From contig VHDG01000276.1 of the NCBI GenBank assembly GCA_016871475.1, forward strand, positions 1 to 5,843: a stretch of 5,843 nucleotides of DNA, given 5' to 3'. This document shows, one piece after another, positions 5,785 through 5,843 of this stretch; position 1 is the stretch's first letter, and each line of letters starts with the position of its first letter. Origin of the DNA: Verrucomicrobiota bacterium (GTDB lineage Bacteria > Verrucomicrobiota > Verrucomicrobiia > Limisphaerales > UBA11320). A model generated the notes under the pieces. It had not been told where the DNA came from. It saw nothing but the letters and a program-made list of their open reading frames with translations, and ran no database searches. The position numbers and the translations under genes are program-made.

Positions 5785-5843
5785 CTAGGGAACGGGCTGC
5801 TCGGCGTTGGGATAGGAGCCGAGGACTTTCACAAAATTGCACT
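5785..5843 (-). CDS. pheA: C-terminal end of prephenate dehydratase (PheA), partial
   Basis: On the minus strand the last 19 codons of the window read CNFVKVLGSYPNAEQPVP and stop at TAG (5787-5785). The KVLGSYP signature near the C-terminus is typical of the ACT regulatory domain of prephenate dehydratase and of chorismate mutase-prephenate dehydratase P-proteins (E. coli PheA ends with a similar KVLGCYP segment). The enzyme turns prephenate into phenylpyruvate in phenylalanine synthesis, and the ACT domain mediates feedback inhibition by phenylalanine. Codons are rich in G/C at third positions, as in a real gene. The gene converges on the kinase gene with 3 bp between stop codons. The identification rests on a short peptide. 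Confidence 0.62.
   Translation of the reverse strand, partial: CNFVKVLGSYPNAEQPVP

Noticed and set aside
5781..5843. Possible plus-strand gene starting ATG at 5781, overlapping the kinase stop (TGATG)
   Set aside because: The frame is open but uses rare-looking codons such as AGG and gives an Arg-rich peptide without similarity; the opposite strand carries a recognisable PheA C-terminus.

Overview
The window looks like chromosomal DNA from a Gram-negative bacterium of the Planctomycetota-Verrucomicrobiota-Chlamydiota group, most likely a verrucomicrobium. This is inferred from three things: a secreted ceramidase-like protein next to a secreted metallo-beta-lactamase-fold protein, weak or absent Shine-Dalgarno sequences before most genes, and intergenic repeats built on 'cgcagattt' and 'gcagagaag' units of a kind I associate with that group. 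No 16S rRNA or other marker gene is present, so the assignment is tentative.

Left part (1-1658, minus strand): a polymorphic toxin-immunity module. The toxin is a short Rhs protein with a signal peptide, a single Rhs core segment and a C-terminal nuclease domain of the LHH type (HNH/Endonuclease VII superfamily). Its stop codon overlaps the start of a SUKH (SMI1/KNR4) family immunity gene as ATGA, and that gene runs off the left edge. The immunity gene is 131 codons long here and has its own Shine-Dalgarno sequence inside the last toxin codons.

Middle (1659-2131): about 470 bp without a convincing gene, lying between the divergent toxin and ceramidase-like genes. It holds a long imperfect inverted repeat (arms 1698-1728 and 1916-1946), a 15-bp-period tandem duplication and two smaller hairpins, and looks like dispersed-repeat DNA.

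Right part (2132-5781, plus strand): three genes in one probable operon. They are a secreted neutral/alkaline ceramidase-like hydrolase, a ComEC-type metallo-beta-lactamase-fold protein with a lipoprotein-like signal (4-bp ATGA overlap with the first), and, 24 bp later, a PhoR-like membrane sensor histidine kinase with no response regulator gene in view. The last bases (5785-5843, minus strand) carry the C-terminal end of a convergent gene whose peptide matches the end of prephenate dehydratase (PheA); only 3 bp separate the two stop codons.

The most noteworthy element is the compact toxin-immunity pair: the toxin lacks the large Rhs/YD-repeat shell that normally encloses such nucleases, yet keeps a signal peptide, the Rhs core, the nuclease and a coupled immunity gene.
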